5,426 nt of DNA from CAZBWE01 sp964581905 (GTDB lineage Bacteria; Planctomycetota; Phycisphaerae; Sedimentisphaerales; Anaerobacaceae). Under the pieces are notes generated by a model, which saw only the letters and a list, made by a program, of their open reading frames with translations, had not been told where the DNA came from and ran no database searches. The position numbers and the translations under genes are program-made. Below, in pieces: positions 4,300 to 5,426 of the stretch (within the stretch, counting starts at the first letter, position 1; each line of letters opens with the position of its first letter). Location of the stretch: positions 1 to 5,426 of the forward strand of contig CAZOQJ010000152.1 in assembly GCA_964581905.1 (NCBI GenBank), in the 5' to 3' direction.

Positions 4300-5361
4300 A
4301 TGGATTTTGAGCAGAATGATAACTTGTCCGCTGGGCGTACGGCGGATTCGCCGTACGCCGCGGGTGCGGATTTGTCTGAACCAATAAAACCGGCTGGCCA
4401 GCCACCGAAGGGAACAAGCGGCTGGAAGATTTTCTGGGGCATTGTCTTGGCACTGTCAGTTCTGGCAAATATCGCGCTATTTTTAATGTTGATAGGTTTG
4501 TTTGTGGTCTTTACGACAGAGTCAAGAGACACCTTTGCTGAAAAAGTTATACGAGAGGGGCCGCGAGGCGCTAAAATTGTAGTAATTACGCTGGAGGGCG
4601 TAATCCGTAGCGAACAGGCTAAAGATATATACGAGCAGATAAAGACAGCCCGGCAGAGTAGGCGGGTAAAGGGATTGATTGTTCGTATAAATTCTCCGGG
4701 CGGGACGATTTCGGGCAGCGATGAAATCTATAATGAAATTTGTAAATATCGCGAGGAGGAAGAAAAACCTGTTGTTGCATTTATGCAGGGACTTGCTGCT
4801 TCGGGCGGTTATTATGTGTCGGTTGCGTGCGAGAGGATTGTGGCTGAGCCGACCACGATTACCGGCTCAATCGGTGTGATATTCGGGCATTTTGTTTTGC
4901 AGGAGTTGCTGGAGCAAAAGCTTGGTATTCAGCCGGTTATAATTACCTCAGGCCCCAAAAAAGATTGGCCAAGTTCTTTTGAGCCGGTTACAGAAGAACA
5001 ACGACAATACATCCAGGACAAGCTAATCGGCCCTGCCTATAACAGATTTGTGGAGATTGTTGCCGATGGAAGGCCGATGCTGTCATTAGATGATGTAAAG
5101 CGTTTAGCTGATGGCAGTATCTATGGTGCAGAAGAAGCCCTTAACGTAAAGTTAATAGATGAGATTGGCTATCTGGATGAGGCGATAGAGCTGGTTAAAT
5201 CGCTGGCGGGGATTGAAAAAGCCGAAGTGATAGAGTATCGCAGGCATATTTCTTTGGCCAGCTTTTTAAGCGTCCGCAATCGGAATATTCTGAGTATTGA
5301 CAGAGACAAGCTGTACGAGCTTAGTACGCCTCAGATATTGTATCTTTGGAGTGTATATTAA
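4300..5361 (+). CDS. sppA: Signal peptide peptidase SppA (S49 serine protease, short form)
   Basis: This membrane-anchored serine protease degrades signal peptides left in the cytoplasmic membrane after secretion, with its active domain outside the cytoplasm. It has 353 residues, within the usual size of the short, single-domain SppA. Residues 1-41 are polar and proline-rich. One strongly hydrophobic anchor spans about 45-71, preceded by a lysine (43), which suits an N-in orientation. The catalytic domain shows INSPGG (130-135), the nucleophile in GLAASGGYYVS (Ser168), TGSIGVI (188-194), and the general base in SGPKKD (Lys221 by analogy with SGxxKD), which together form the Ser-Lys dyad. The C-terminus ends in STPQILYLW, which looks complete. 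The start has a good ribosome binding site and its own promoter. Some S49 relatives act on other membrane or phage proteins, but the anchor plus both catalytic residues fit SppA best. Confidence 0.93.
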   Translation: MDFEQNDNLSAGRTADSPYAAGADLSEPIKPAGQPPKGTSGWKIFWGIVLALSVLANIALFLMLIGLFVVFTTESRDTFAEKVIREGPRGAKIVVITLEGVIRSEQAKDIYEQIKTARQSRRVKGLIVRINSPGGTISGSDEIYNEICKYREEEEKPVVAFMQGLAASGGYYVSVACERIVAEPTTITGSIGVIFGHFVLQELLEQKLGIQPVIITSGPKKDWPSSFEPVTEEQRQYIQDKLIGPAYNRFVEIVADGRPMLSLDDVKRLADGSIYGAEEALNVKLIDEIGYLDEAIELVKSLAGIEKAEVIEYRRHISLASFLSVRNRNILSIDRDKLYELSTPQILYLWSVY

Positions 5362-5426
5362 TTGAAACTGGAATAGTCAAGATTTAATCTGACACTTCTG
5401 TTATAACCTATGTCAAAGGATTGGCA
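5362..5426. other. Short tail after sppA
   Basis: These 65 nt after the sppA stop contain no terminator hairpin and no start of a gene that I can support. A TATAAC (5402-5407) could be a -10 box for a gene beyond the edge, but I see no matching -35 box. Confidence 0.4.

Noticed and set aside
4058..4387. Two overlapping + strand frames (4058-4387, 4075-4287)
   Set aside because: Both are translations of the 36/37-nt repeats and AAACCC run. One runs through the sppA promoter and into the sppA start in a different frame.
4266..4532. 88-codon - strand frame over the sppA start
   Set aside because: Antisense shadow of sppA including its ribosome binding site.

Overview
The window reads as a bacterial chromosome segment. 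The most likely source is a Planctomycetota relative (Phycisphaerae/Sedimentisphaerales type). That guess rests on recollection of the repeat-rich, AAACCC/ATGAAC-type intergenic DNA seen in those genomes, not on a marker gene, so confidence is moderate to low. Four protein genes are supported. The three in the first two thirds look AT-richer than the last one by eye (not counted).

Left part (1-1761, + strand): a two-gene type II restriction-modification module. The endonuclease gene is cut by the left window edge and carries a PD-(D/E)XK nuclease signature. It overlaps by 8 nt a complete beta-class DNA methyltransferase gene with a TSPPY motif, which suggests N4-cytosine methylation. The endonuclease would cut unmodified DNA and the methyltransferase would protect the host. 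The overlap should couple their translation.

Middle (1762-3660): a 255-nt gap between convergent genes holds a striking 131-nt imperfect foldback (1844-1974). After it, on the - strand, comes a two-HKD phospholipase D family gene. Its reading frame is open to 3636, but the Shine-Dalgarno position, a candidate promoter and a repeat pair all favour a start at 3480. The upstream extension appears to be read-through of non-coding repeat DNA that mimics a membrane segment.

Right part (3657-4299): about 640 nt without a convincing gene, but full of structure. It holds an extended -10 promoter (3717-3744) whose predicted transcript starts directly with three short hairpins, then a 7-nt periodic ATGAAC array, a perfect 11-bp inverted repeat, further hairpins, a direct repeat of 36/37 nt, and a second good promoter (4244-4272). 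That second promoter drives a complete gene (4300-5361) for the membrane-anchored signal peptide peptidase SppA, a housekeeping S49 protease.

No complete new system is proven. The best candidates for something undescribed are the 131-nt foldback beside the restriction-modification operon and the promoter-linked hairpin string at 3717-3807. The restriction-modification pair and the lipase-like gene may form a small accessory island next to the core gene sppA; this is inference.
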